A DNA stretch of 64,000 bases from Brucella oryzae. Lineage in GTDB: Bacteria; Pseudomonadota; Alphaproteobacteria; Rhizobiales; Rhizobiaceae. Below are positions 53,082-64,000 of the stretch, piece by piece. The notes beneath the pieces are model-generated. The model did no database searches. It was not told where the DNA came from and saw only the letters and a program-made list of their open reading frames with translations. The position numbers were made by a program, and so were the translations under genes. Every line of letters begins with the position of its first letter. Within the stretch, counting starts at the first letter, position 1. Location: assembly GCA_012103035.1 (NCBI GenBank), contig JAAVLL010000002.1, positions 248,001-312,000 of the forward strand, given 5' to 3'.

Positions 53082-53847
53082 TTAGCGGACAACCACCTTT
53101 GCACCAACTGGAACCCGTTCATAAAGATCAGTGACGTCTTCGTTGCGCATGCGAATGCATCCAGACGACATTGCCTTACCGATGGTCCATGGCTGATTGG
53201 TTCCGTGGATACGATAAAGGGTAGAACCGAGATATAGAGCACGCGCGCCGAGAGGATTGTTGATGCCGCCTTCCATGCGCGCGGGGAGGATACGCCCCTT
53301 TTGCGCTCACGGGCAATCATCGTCTTTGGAGGTGTCCATGTTGGCCATTTGGCCTTGCGGCTGATGCGCTGCGAACCCTTCCAACTGAAACCCTGCTTTC
53401 CGACGCCAACGCCGTATCGCATCGCTTTGCCGCCGGGTTGAACGAGATAAAGGAAGCGTTTGCTTGTATCAATGACGATTGTCCCCGGTTTTCATTGCTG
53501 GAATAGGACACCATCTGCGGCAGATAGATGGGATCGATCTGGCTCTTTCGTACCGTATTGGCCGGATTTGCAGCCGGGCGTTGATATGAAACCTGACGAT
53601 AGTTCGATTTGACTTTCTGCTTTTGCCTGGCGGCAACGCGCGGCGCTGGCTGCTGAGAGTGCGGAGCAGCCATTATGCGGGCAGGTTGTCCGTGCAACTG
53701 AGCTACCCAAGGTGCGGAGAGATCGGGACTCATATATACCGGCGGCAGGGTCGCATAGCGGTCGTTGGCAAACGCCATACCCGTGTTGACAATGGAAACG
53801 GCAATCGCCGCAAGCGATCCGATTAAAAGAAGATGACGTGGTTTCAT
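53082..53847 (-). CDS. L,D-transpeptidase with signal peptide, second paralogue (frameshifted)
   Basis: About 257 residues. MKPRHLLLIGSLAAIAVSIV, then NTGMAFAND, is a signal peptide. A Pro/Gln-rich linker of about 90 residues follows. The YkuD domain begins IVIDTSKRFLYLVQPGGKAM and closes with NNPLGARALYLG and RIHGTNQPWTIGKAMSSGCI plus RM, with catalytic His and Cys intact. Indels near 53483 and 53298. The catalytic domain is close to that of the gene at 36445, but the N-terminus differs: free periplasmic here, lipoprotein there. Confidence 0.87.
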
Positions 53848-53901
53848 AATCCATATCCGTCTTTTGCGCCGGAAAATCTTTGTGCGCAGTTGCCGTTGCA
53901 G

Positions 53902-53924
53902 CTCCTGACACCGTTTGTCAGGAG
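53902..53924. repeat. Perfect 9-bp inverted repeat
   Basis: CTCCTGACA (53902-53910) and TGTCAGGAG (53916-53924) around CCGTT, 55 bases upstream of the L,D-transpeptidase start. No T-run follows, so it is more likely an operator or leader hairpin than a terminator. Confidence 0.4.
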
Positions 53925-54083
53925 AGCGGCCCTCATGCTCGTGTGGGAATTGTGTGCCGGAATGGAATCGTAAAGGTAAATTTCAGTCGCGTATTTCACC
54001 TGACGGCCCTTCCAATTAAAGTTGTGGTTAGTGTCAGGTTGCGCGACATAATTAATTATGGATGAAACTTGAGAGGCGTAACA

Positions 54084-54729
54084 GTGAGCGATGTTGCTGG
54101 AGCAAAACCGGTCTGATCGTCGGCGCCGATGGTATGGCACGTTGCTTCTGGCCGGGCGAATTACCCGATTATCTTGCCTATCATGACAATGAATGGGGTG
54201 TTCCTGTCTCCGACGATTTTCGGCTTTTCGAGAAAATCTGCCTTGAGGGTTTCCAATCAGGCCTGTCGTGGCTCACGATTTTGCGTAAACGCGAGAATTT
54301 TCGTGCAGCTTTCGATAGCTTCGATTTCCATCGTGTTGCGCAGTACAATCAAGAGGATGTGGAGCGCCTGCTGGCCGACAAGGGGATTGTGCGTCACCGT
54401 GGCAAGATCGAGTCCACCATCAACAATGCCGGACGCGCAATCGAGTTGGTCGCGGAGAAGGGTTCGCTAGCGGCTTATTTCTGGTCATTTGAACCGGGGC
54501 AGAGGACCGTCCTTCCGTCGTGGATTATCCGACACTGATCGCCAATCCGAAAACCGATACCTCCATTCGAATCTCCAAGGATTTGAAGAAGCGTGGCTGG
54601 TCATTCGTTGGGCCAACGACGGTTTATGCTTTCATGCAAGCTATGGGGTTGGTGAACGACCACATCGAAGGTTGTCACTGTCGAATGCACATTGAAAAAT
54701 TGCGACAGAGTTTCAAAAGACCTAGCTAG
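54084..54729 (+). CDS. tag: DNA-3-methyladenine glycosylase I (frameshifted)
   Basis: About 215 residues. GADGMARCFWPGELPDYLAY starts the family; the zinc ligands are Cys and His in RCFWPG...YHDNEWG and in the C-terminal EGCHCRMH. LFEKICLEGFQSGLSWLTIL is the helix-hairpin region with the catalytic Glu. GTG 54084 (VSDVAGAK) after AGAGGCG is the likely start with one base lost near 54112; a second loss near 54507 leads to DYPTLIANPKTDTSIRISKD. The enzyme excises 3-methyladenine from DNA. Confidence 0.88.
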
Positions 54730-54794
54730 AGCAACGATTGCTAAGCCGCATCATTTCTGCGAGAAACATCCATCTTTGAATATGGGAGACGATC

Positions 54795-55411
54795 ATGGAT
54801 TTGGTGTCGTTGTTGGCATTTGCCGGTATTCTGGTTGTGGCAGCGGGTACGCCGGGGCCGAATGTCGGCGCGTTGGTGGCACGTGTCATCAGTCGCGGCC
54901 ACAAGGGCGTCTTTCCATTCATGTTCGGGCTGTGGCTCGGTGATGCTATCTGGCTTTCACTCGCGGTGTGGGGATTGGCCGCGTTGGCCAATACTTTTCA
55001 CACCGCATTTCTCATCCTCAAATATATGGGCGTAGCTTACCTGATCTATCTTTCATGGAAGATGTGGATCGCTCCAGTAGATGAGGTTTCCGATGAGAAT
55101 ACCATTCCCCGTCAAGGCGAGGCCGGGAAGCTTTTCCTTAGTGCGCTGGCGATCACGCTAGAAATCCGAAGATCATGGTCTTCTATCTCGCCATCTTGCC
55201 GACGGTGGTTGATATCACCCATGTTTCGCTGGTTGGTTGGGCTGAATTGTTGCTGGTCATGTTTGCGGTTCTCGCTGCAGTCGATACGGCGTGGGTGGTG
55301 CTTGCGGCGCAGGCACGACGGTTTCTGCGCAGCCCGCGCATGATGCGCATCGCCAATCGGACCAGCGCTGGCGTGATGGCGGGCGCTGCTGTCGCTATTG
55401 CCACACGCTGA
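54795..55411 (+). CDS. LysE/RhtB-family translocator (frameshifted)
   Basis: About 206 residues with six helices. [20 protein letters not shown] carries the conserved TPGPN motif of RhtB-type exporters. [16 protein letters not shown] follows; a base lost near 55163 restores [20 protein letters not shown], which carries the second signature NPK. It exports amino acids or homoserine lactone-like compounds; the substrate is unknown. A hairpin AACCGGCA/TGCCGGTT with T-run at 55453-55483 ends the unit. Confidence 0.86.
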
Positions 55412-55523
55412 ACACGCTTCCTGCACTTGCCGCAAGGGACTTGATCGGTTAGGAAACCGGCAACGGGTTTGCTGCCGGTTTTTCCGGCATGTATTGTATA
55501 TATTTAGCGATCAGGCAGGAAAA

Positions 55524-57031
55524 ATGGCCGATAAAGCGGACAAGATGAAGGCGCGGCTGCCGCGCGGGTTTGTCGATCGGGTTCCGGACGACTTGCGCGC
55601 CGCCGAAAAGATGATGGCGACGATCCGCGAAGTCTATGACCTTTATGGTTTCGAGCCGGTGGAAACGCCGCTGGTGGAATATACGGACGCGCTCGGAAAG
55701 TTCCTTCCGGATCAGGACCGCCCGAATGAAGGCGTGTTTTCCTTTCAGGACGACGACGAGCAGTGGCTGTCGCTGCGCTATGATCTGACCGCGCCGCTGG
55801 CGCGCTACGTAGCCGAGAATTTCGAGCAGCTTCCGAAGCCTTATCGCAGCTATCGCAACGGCTGGGTGTTCCGTAACGAAAAGCCGGGCCCGGGCCGTTT
55901 TCGCCAGTTCATGCAGTTCGACGCCGACACGGTCGGTGCGCCGAATGTCTCCGCCGACGCTGAAATGTGCATGATGATGGCCGACACGCTGGAGCGTCTT
56001 GGCATTCGTCGCGGCGATTATGCGATCCGCGTCAACAACCGCAAGGTTCTGGACGGCGTGCTGGATGCCATCGGCCTTGAAGGCGAGGGCAATGCCGCCA
56101 AGCGCCTAAACGTGCTGCGCGCCATCGACAAGCTCGACAAGTTCGGCCCGGAAGGCGTGCGCCTTCTGCTCGGCAAGGGTCGCCTCGACGAAAGCGGCGA
56201 TTTTACCAAGGGCGCTGAACTGGCTGATGCCGCGATTGAAAAGGTGCTGGCCTTCACCGCTGCCGGTGGTGCGACCGGCGCCGATACGATTGCCAATCTG
56301 CGCGCTGTCGTTGCAGGCAACGCCAAGGGCGAAGAAGGTGTCACCGAACTCGCCGACATGCAGGCGCTGTTCTCGGCGGGCGGTTATGATGGCCGCGTGA
56401 AGATCGACCCGTCTGTAGTGCGCGGTCTTGAATATTACACCGGCCCGGTTTTCGAAGCTGAGCTGTTGTTCGACGTGACCAATGAAGACGGCCAGAAGGT
56501 CGTGTTCGGTTCGGTTGGCGGCGGCGGTCGTTATGACGGCCTCGTGTCGCGCTTCCGTGGCGAGCCGGTTCCGGCGACGGGCTTCTCCATCGGCGTTTCG
56601 CGCCTGATGACGGCACTGAAAACCTCGGCAAGCTGGATGTGTCGGATGTCGTCGGCCCAGTCGTGGTGCTGGTGATGGACAAGGACACGGAAAGCCTCGG
56701 TCGCTATCAGAAAATGGTCTCCGACCTGCGCCAGCAGGGCATCCGCGCGGAAATGTATGTCGGCGGTTCCGGCATGAAGGCGCAGATGAAATATGCCGAC
56801 CGCCGCGATGCGCCATGCGTGATCATTCAGGGCTCGCAGGAGCGCGAAGCTGGTGAAGTGCAGATCAAAGATCTGGTCGAGGGCAAGCGTCTTTCCGCCG
56901 AGATCGAGGACAATGTGACCTGGCGCGAGAGCCGTCCGGCGCAGATCACCGTCAAGGAAGACGGTCTGGTTGAAGCGGTTCGGGAAATTCTCAGCAGTCA
57001 GGCGCAGGACCGCGCTCAAGCCGTAAAGTGA
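55524..57031 (+). CDS. hisS: Histidyl-tRNA synthetase (frameshifted)
   Basis: About 502 residues; ATG 55524 behind GGCAGGAAAA. Class II motif 1 lies in [20 protein letters not shown], motif 2 in [20 protein letters not shown] followed by [13 protein letters not shown], the histidine-binding [15 protein letters not shown] and the motif 3 region [20 protein letters not shown]. One base is lost near 56622, and the anticodon-binding domain continues [20 protein letters not shown]. Typical alphaproteobacterial length. It overlaps the hisZ start by 3 bases or precedes it by 8. Confidence 0.93.
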
Positions 57032-58165
57032 TCGGAACCATGGCCGCAGCGCGCATCGCCGGTTTTCAACGCGCTTCGCACAGAGCTTGATGCGCGCGAT
57101 GCCGATCTGGTGGAAATACCGCTGATCCAGCCTGCCGATCCATTTCTGGATATGGCGGGCGAGGATTTGCGCCGTCGTATTTTCCTCACCGAAAATGAAA
57201 ATGGCGACAGCCTGTGCCTACGGCCGGAATTCACCATTCCCGTCTGTCGCAACCATATTGCGCTCAATGCAGCGACGCCGAAACGTTACGCCTATCTCGG
57301 CGAAGTGTTCCGCCAGCGTCGTGATGGCGCGGCGGAGTTTCTTCAGGCTGGGATCGAAGATCTTGGTGCTGCCGATGAGGCGGCTTCGGATGCGCGCTCG
57401 ATTGCCGATGCGCTGTCCTGCGTCCGCGCTGTCGCGCCGCAAGCCAAGCTCGAAATCGTGCTGGGCGACCAGTCGGTTTTGCCGGTATGCTCAAGGCGCT
57501 CGGTCTGCCGCAGGGCTGGCGCAAGAAGCTGCTGCGCTCCTTTGGCGATGCGCATTCCATGCAGCTGGCTCTGGCCGAGCTGACGGGGCAAAGCCGCGCG
57601 ATTCCTGCCGGAAACGCTTGCCGTTCTCGTTGCCGAAGGCGACGAAACCGGGCTTGCGCGGATGCTGGAAGCAGAAATGCTGGAAGCTGGCATTTCGCCG
57701 GGCGCTGGCCGTTCGCCTGCGGAAATCGCCCGCCGCCTGATCGAAAAGGAAGATCTGGCCGCCACGCGCTTCCCCGCTTCGGCGCTCGATCTGCTCAAGC
57801 AGTTTCTGGAAACCCATGTCACACTGGATTCCGCATCGGTGACATTGCGTGCATTTGCGTCCGAAAATGCGCTCGATCTTGGTGCCGTGCTTCAGAAGTT
57901 TGAAGCCCGGGCCGAAGCGATTGCTGCGGCTGGCATCAAGACCAGCGATATCGTCTATGACGCCTCGTTCGGGCGTCCGCTCGATTACTACACCGGCCTT
58001 GTCTATGAAATTCGCGCCGCTGGCGTGGAAAAGGACGCGGTTCTGGCAGGCGGCGGGCGTTACGACCGGCTTTTGACCATGCTCGGCGCTTCCGAAAACA
58101 TTCCCGGCGTCGGCTTCTCCATCTGGCTGGACCGGCTGCAAGCGCTGGCGGGAGCAACGAAATGA
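57028..58165 (+). CDS. hisZ: ATP phosphoribosyltransferase regulatory subunit HisZ (frameshifted)
   Basis: About 379 residues, a HisRS paralogue without aminoacylation. [50 protein letters not shown] and [20 protein letters not shown] correspond to HisRS motifs 1 and 2; [20 protein letters not shown] and [13 protein letters not shown] complete it. Losses near 57065, 57488 and 57605. The start is GTG 57028 or ATG 57040. HisZ is the obligatory partner of short HisG, which follows with a 4-base overlap. Confidence 0.9.
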
Positions 58166-58854
58166 GCGTCACACTGGCATTGCCGTCCAAGGGGCGGCTG
58201 AAGGAACAGACGCTCGCCGTTCTTGAAAAGGCCGGATACAAGGTGATCCTGCCGGATGACGACCGCAATTACCGCGCGCGTGTTGAAGGCGAAGACGATC
58301 TCGATATTCTCTTCCTGTCGGCTTCCGAGATTGCCCGCGAGCTGGGCTATGGCAGCGTGGATATGGGCGTCACGGGGAAGACCTGGTGCGCGAAACATTG
58401 GCCCATGCCGATGAGCGCGTGGCCATCGAGGCGCGACTTGGCTTCGGTCACGCCGACGTCGTCGTCGCGGTGCCGGAAGTCTGGCGCGATGTGACCAGCA
58501 TGGCCGATCTTGACGATGTGGCAGCCGATTTCCGCCAGCGTCACGGTCGCCGTCTACGCATCGCCACCAAATACTGGCGTCTGACGCAGCAGTTTTTCTC
58601 GCAGAAGCACGGTATTCAGGTTTACCGCATCGTGGAAAGCCGGTGCGACCGAAGGCGCTCCGGCGGCAGGCTCCGCCGACATGATTGTCGATATTACGTC
58701 AACCGGTTCCACCTTGCGCGCCAATCGCCTCAAGGTGCTGGAAGATGGCGTCATCCTGCGCTCGCAGGCGTGCCTCGTTTCGGCGCGCCGCAGCCACGGC
58801 AATGCTCGTGTAGCGGAGGTAGCATCGCGCATTCGTAAGGGATTGGAGAACTAA
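58162..58854 (+). CDS. hisG: ATP phosphoribosyltransferase, short form HisG (frameshifted)
   Basis: About 232 residues. [20 protein letters not shown] and [18 protein letters not shown] start the catalytic domain; after a loss near 58378 it reads [20 protein letters not shown] and [12 protein letters not shown] loss near 58642 gives [20 protein letters not shown], the PRPP-binding signature. It lacks the C-terminal ACT-like regulatory domain and therefore needs HisZ. It catalyses the first step of histidine synthesis. ATGA overlap with hisZ. Confidence 0.93.
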
Positions 58855-58884
58855 AAGCTTTTTAGGCACGTGCAACTCGAAAGA

Positions 58885-58920
58885 AAAGCCGCGCCAAATC
58901 AGATGGCGCAGCTTTTATTT
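58885..58920. terminator. Bidirectional terminator
   Basis: AAAGCCGCGCCA and TGGCGCAGCTTTT pair with one mismatch; T-run on the plus side. It separates hisG from the convergent DoxX gene. Confidence 0.65.
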
Positions 58921-58935
58921 TCGCAGGGCATCTAA

Positions 58936-59337
58936 TCAGCTGCGCTTGGCGTCAATTGAAAACGAACCGGCGCCATGCAAGGCAAGGATGAAGAGACCGC
59001 CAGCAATTGCGAGGTTCTTCTGAGCCATCATGGCATTCATGCCCTGCGAAAAGTCCATATGAGCAATAAGTGTCGCGCCAATTGTAAAGAGGCCTACAAT
59101 GGCAGCAGCGATGCGGGTCTGAAAGCCAACGAGAATTGCAAGGCCGCCGACAAACTCCACCAGGCCTACAATGACAGCCGTAACGGTCGGAACCGGAAGG
59201 CCAAGGCCAGCGAAATAACCTGCGGTGCCCGATATGGCGGTCAGCTTGCCATAGCCAGCAAGAATGAAGAGGATCGAAAGAAAGATGCGGGCGATGAGCG
59301 TTACAGCGCCATTGGACTGTGGAGTAATAGAGGACAT
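58936..59337 (-). CDS. DoxX-family membrane protein
   Basis: An intact protein of 133 residues with four helices. ARIFLSILFILAGYGKLTAI, then GLGLPVPTVTAVIVGLVEFV, GGLAILVGFQTRIAA and MAQKNLAIAGGLFILALHGA follow the DoxX pattern. Relatives are quinol-oxidase-associated or oxidative-stress proteins; no partner sits beside it. Start ATG 59337. Confidence 0.88.
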   Translation of the reverse strand: MSSITPQSNGAVTLIARIFLSILFILAGYGKLTAISGTAGYFAGLGLPVPTVTAVIVGLVEFVGGLAILVGFQTRIAAAIVGLFTIGATLIAHMDFSQGMNAMMAQKNLAIAGGLFILALHGAGSFSIDAKRS

Positions 59338-59439
59338 GCGGGGCTATCTCCTGTTGAACTGGGGCATCAATTAACGATTGCTGACTGTCAAGGAAAGCCG
59401 TCTAATCCTCGACAGTTTGTTTACAGTATGAATACCAAT

Positions 59440-60830
59440 TCACTCTGGTGCAATCATTCTCTCTGCGCGCACCAGCCGTTCGTAGTCTTCTTCTGACACC
59501 AATCCGCTCGCTAATGCCTCTTCGCGTAAGGTCGTTCCGTTCTTGTGTGCAGTCTTGGCAATCTTGGCTGCATTGTCATAACCGATCGCTGGAGCCAGCG
59601 CGGTCACAAGCATCAGCGAGCGGTCCAGCAGTTCCTTGATACGGCCCAAGTTCGGCTCGATTCCCTCGATGCAATGATCGGCAAACGACACCATGGAGTC
59701 GCCAAGAATACGGATCGATTGCAGAACATTATATGCGATCACCGGCTTAAACACATTCAGTTCAAAATGACCCTGGCTTGCAGCGACCGTAATTGTTGTC
59801 TGATTGCCAAATACCTGGGTTGCCACCATCGTCAACGCCTCGGCCTGCGTCGGGTTGACCTTACCCGGCATAATGGACGACCCTGGTTCGTTTTCTGGCA
59901 GCGACAGTTCACCGAGGCCGGAGCGAGGCCCCGAACCGAGGAAGCGGATGTCGTTGGCAATTTTGAAAAGATCCGCTGCCAAAGCATTTAGACTGCCATG
60001 GAAGTTGAGAATGGCGCCGTGACTGGCTAGAGCTTCGAATTTATTGGGTGCTGTCTTGAACGTAAGGCCTGTAATCTCGCTCACGGCCTCAGCGAAGCCC
60101 GTATCAAAGCCGATTGGTGCATTCAGGCCGGTGCCGACTGCAGTCCCGCCTTGCGCGAGCAAAAGACGTCTGCGAGTGATTGCTCGATACGATGACGCGC
60201 ATATTCCAATGCGGCGCGATAACCGGAAAACTCCTGTCCGAGTGTGACCGGCGTTGCATCTTGCGTGTGAGTACGACCGATCTTGATGATATCCTTGAAG
60301 GCCTCTTCCTTGACCTTGAGCGCCTTGGTTAGCTGTTCCAGCGCCGGGTAAAGGCGATTGGTCGCTTCAACCGCTGTGGCAATGTGAATCGCTGTCGGAA
60401 AGCTGTCATTGGAGGACTGGCTCATATTGACGTGGTCATTCGGATGAACCGGTTTCTTGGACCCCATTTCGCCACCGAGAAGCTCGATAGCCCGGTTTGA
60501 AATGACCTCATTGGCATTCATGTTCGATTGCGTTCCCGAACCAGTCTGCCAGACGACCAGTGGGAAATGGTCATCGAGTTTTCCCTCTATAACTTCCGAG
60601 GCCGCTACCGCAATGACTTGACCGATAACCGGATCGAGTTTGCCGAGGACGATATTGGTTTCTGCCGCTGCGCGCTTGACGACACCCAATGCACGAACCA
60701 ACGGAAGCGGCAAGCGCTCTCCACCGATCTTGAAATTTTGCAGTGAGCGTTGCGTTTGTGCGCCCCAGTAACGGTCCACAGGAACATCAATCGGTCCGAA
60801 AGTATCTGTTTCGGTACGCGTAGCGGTCAT
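59440..60830 (-). CDS. fumC: Class II fumarate hydratase (one frameshift)
   Basis: About 463 residues. [20 protein letters not shown] opens; [40 protein letters not shown] and the superfamily signature [16 protein letters not shown] are all present. A single base is lost near 60165, joining IEQSLADV to [16 protein letters not shown]. It hydrates fumarate to malate in the TCA cycle and is the iron-independent, heat-stable form. Start ATG 60830. Confidence 0.95.
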
Positions 60831-60995
60831 TTCAGGTCTCCGGGGTAACTTGGGCTCGACACCGAGCTATCTAAAGCGAATATAGCACCGTCAGGTCCTT
60901 GGCGGACTAATGTTTCTTCGTAAAACCTTTATAACGCAATCATTTGATAAAATATGAATATAAAAGTCAATTTTTATTGACCAGGTCCGCGGTGG

Positions 60996-61265
60996 TCAAA
61001 CGTCATCCTCTTCGCCGCTATCATCCGTTTCCGAAATCCAGGCGGTCGGTTCGATCTTGCGCTGGGTTTTGCTATCGGTGAACGTCCACCAGCCTGTGTC
61101 TGTCTCATCCCATTGACCGCCGCCAGCCTGTAATTGCGCTAGCGTTCGATACTGTGCAATGGACTCGTTGCGCTGATCGTCCTCGTCGGTCCAGACGACT
61201 GTTATCTTGCGGCCGTCTTTCGGGGCTGTGATAATAGGAAGTTCCTTGCGCATATAATCATCCAT
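60996..61265 (-). CDS. Hypothetical acidic protein
   Basis: About 85-89 residues, beginning MDDYMRKELPIITAPKDGRK (ATG 61265, or 61253). GRKITVVWTDEDDQ and WDETDTGWWTFTDSKTQRKI suggest a small beta-rich domain; the tail is strongly acidic (SGEEDDV). I recall similar uncharacterised proteins in Brucella but cannot name a family. It lies alone between fumC and the FMN reductase; a stem AGCCGGAAC/GTTCCGGCT at 61309-61334 precedes it. Confidence 0.6.
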   Translation of the reverse strand: MDDYMRKELPIITAPKDGRKITVVWTDEDDQRNESIAQYRTLAQLQAGGGQWDETDTGWWTFTDSKTQRKIEPTAWISETDDSGEEDDV

Positions 61266-61343
61266 TCCATTGTGACTGCAGATAATCATAGGGCATACAA
61301 TAGCGGCAAGCCGGAACACTAACGTTCCGGCTTGGCGTGTTGT

Positions 61344-61903
61344 TTATGCTGAACGTGCAGACTTAAGAGCCTTGCCCCACCAGATCAGCTGATCCAGCAT
61401 GTTTTTGGCTGCTTCTCCAAGATGTGGGAAATCGTCCAGCTTGTTCTCGCCTTTGACGACGGCGAGATAGTCAGGAAAAGGATATGAACGCCAGTTTTGA
61501 CTGACATGGAAGACATTTCGACTGCAATCATCCGCAGTTGTTCGACAGCACGAGCGCCACCGACGCCACCATAACCGACAAATCCCATTGGCTTCTGAAT
61601 CCAGTCGCCATAGTCGATGGCGTTCTTCAGAACAGCGGTAGGAGCGTGGTTGTATTCAGCAGCAGTCAGAATGTAAGCATCGAATTCGCGTAGCTTGGTT
61701 TTCCACTTGTCCGCAGTTTCTGCTTGCGCAGTCGTAGTGGAGGTGTCGCCATAGAAGCTCATCGGATAGTCGGCGACATCAAGAATTTCCACGTCCAGTT
61801 CCGGCCGCTCTGCAGCGAGTTTCGCAATCCACTGAGCGGGAACGGGAGCAAAACGTTGTTCGCGCGTGCTGCCGATGATGACGGCGACTTTGAGCTTAGG
61901 CAT
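61344..61903 (-). CDS. NADPH-dependent FMN reductase (frameshifted at 3' end)
   Basis: About 186 residues. MPKLKVAVIIGSTREQRFAP carries the FMN phosphate loop GSTRxxRF. LTAAEYNHAPTAVLKNAIDY and MGFVGYGGVGGARAVEQLRM are the second and third flavin contacts. A base is lost near 61480; restored, it ends WWGKALKSARSA at 61344. Such quinone/azo reductases protect against electrophiles. It is divergent from an HxlR regulator with 82 bases between, the standard layout for redox-sensing HxlR pairs. Confidence 0.88.
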
Positions 61904-61985
61904 AGATAGCACCTTTATTAGTGTGGTAACCATTGGAAACTGACGCTATAGAAGTGACTGATAGATGGCGCAAGGAGGCACTTTT

Positions 61986-62381
61986 ATGAAACCCAGTGAC
62001 TTCAAGGAAACCAGCGCATGCAGGACCGTAACCGAGATTTTGTCTCGCGTTGGCGATAAATGGACGGTGCTTGTGGTGAGTTATCTTGGCAATCATCCAA
62101 TGCGGTTCAACGAATTGCGCCGAACGGTGGATGGTATTTCGCAGAAAATGCTGACGACGACGTTACGTAATCTGGAGCGGGATGGTTTCGTCAAGCGCAC
62201 ACTTTTCCCGACAATCCCGCCAAAGGTCGAATATGAACTGACTGAAATGGGGTGTGATCTCTTGCGGCCTGTACGCGCACTGGGTGAGTGGGCAATCGCC
62301 AATGAAGCGAAAGTGCTAGTCGCTCGTGCCCGCTATGATGCCCTGGCACCTGGTAAGGAGCAGATCGAAGCTGCGCAATGA
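61986..62381 (+). CDS. HxlR-family transcriptional regulator
   Basis: An intact protein of 131 residues. MKPSDFKETSACRTVTEILS begins at 61986 behind AAGGAGGCACTTTT, so the longer frame from 61965 is not used. The winged helix reads VGDKWTVLVVSYLGNHPMRF, NELRRTVDGISQKMLTTTLR and NLERDGFVKRTLFPTIPPKV. The Cys near residue 12 is the position used for redox sensing in HypR/QorR/YodB-type members. It likely controls the divergent FMN reductase. Confidence 0.9.
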   Translation: MKPSDFKETSACRTVTEILSRVGDKWTVLVVSYLGNHPMRFNELRRTVDGISQKMLTTTLRNLERDGFVKRTLFPTIPPKVEYELTEMGCDLLRPVRALGEWAIANEAKVLVARARYDALAPGKEQIEAAQ

Positions 62382-62673
62382 GAGCTAGTTGTTGAGGAGT
62401 GCAAGTGGAAAGACAGGCCGAAGCCCGTCTTTCCTGTTGCCTGAGACAGGACTTCCAAAGTGCGGGGCAAACAGGAAGTCCATCTCTATATCATTCGGGA
62501 TTGACCATGATTGGCGGTTATGAGTCAATCAGAAGTTTCTAAAATAATGACTTTGCTGCCGCAAAGCGCGAGCAGAGTAAATTTTTATAAATCACAAATG
62601 GTTACGCAACGTAAAGAAAGGCGACCCAAGGCCGCCTTTCTCGTATTTTCATCAAAGTAAGGTTATGGACTTT
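62382..62673. terminator. hxlR and groL terminators in the intergenic gap
   Basis: Two hairpins: AAAGACAGG.../CCCGTCTTT near 62410-62437 for hxlR, and GAAAGGCG/CGCCTTTC near 62617-62641, followed on the minus strand by TTT, for groL. The AT-rich middle holds nothing recognisable. Confidence 0.6.

Positions 62674-64000
<1,327 letters not shown>

Overview
The window is chromosomal DNA of an alphaproteobacterium of the Brucella/Ochrobactrum group (Brucellaceae, Rhizobiales). Pointers are minCDE, a VtlR/LsrB-type LysR regulator next to a DUF1127 gene, short-form hisG with hisZ, the alphaproteobacterial gshA, and small RNAs with anti-Shine-Dalgarno loops of the alpha-r14/'cuckoo' type. I see no phage, insertion sequence, CRISPR array or rRNA. 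One tRNA-Gln(CTG) is present.

The most pervasive oddity is technical. About 80 net single-base (sometimes two-base) losses break roughly three quarters of the genes, including essential ones (hisS, groL, gshA, xseA, fumC). Most sit in short homopolymers or dinucleotide repeats, and the protein continues in a neighbouring frame with family-typical sequence. I therefore treat these genes as intact in the organism and broken in this assembly. Coordinates below span the whole reconstructed gene.

Layout. 1-7007: a polyprenyl-linked sugar cluster (HAD-UbiA prenyltransferase, DprE1-like oxidase, SMR-type flippase candidate, NAD epimerase, class III aminotransferase, convergent GT-C-like membrane protein). 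7008-8878: a gene-poor island with two divergent tri-hairpin sRNAs and several terminators. 8879-10830: minCDE. 11332-12943: argP/argO. 13019-18785: an ABC transporter of the NMT1/THI5 type bracketed by two 5-formyl-THF cyclo-ligase paralogues, with a divergent RpiR regulator. 18797-21655: FAD monooxygenase, small secreted protein, DMT exporter. 21985-31161: a catabolic cassette (Dpp-type ABC transporter, COG3964 amidohydrolase, RidA, IclR, SelA-like PLP enzyme, double ATPase).

31425-33472: terC, tRNA-Gln and DUF1127 with a structured 3' region. 33638-39622: vtlR, xseA, an L,D-transpeptidase, gshA and rsmE. 39796-43467: a MarR/FUSC/DUF1656/HlyD efflux operon. 43534-47669: glutamine amidotransferase, metallophosphatase and GntR and LysR regulators. 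47869-51914: glcDEF. 51952-55411: aldo/keto reductase, second L,D-transpeptidase, tag, LysE-type exporter. 55524-58854: hisS-hisZ-hisG. 58936-64000: DoxX, fumC, an FMN reductase/HxlR pair and the 3' part of groL.

Best leads for biology: the divergent pair of alpha-r14-type sRNAs with a same-strand complementary GGAGGAGGAGT stretch; the SelA-like/RidA/amidohydrolase cassette of unknown substrate; the COG0212 pair around a presumed thiamin-precursor importer with a clear divergent operator; and the lipid-linked sugar cluster.
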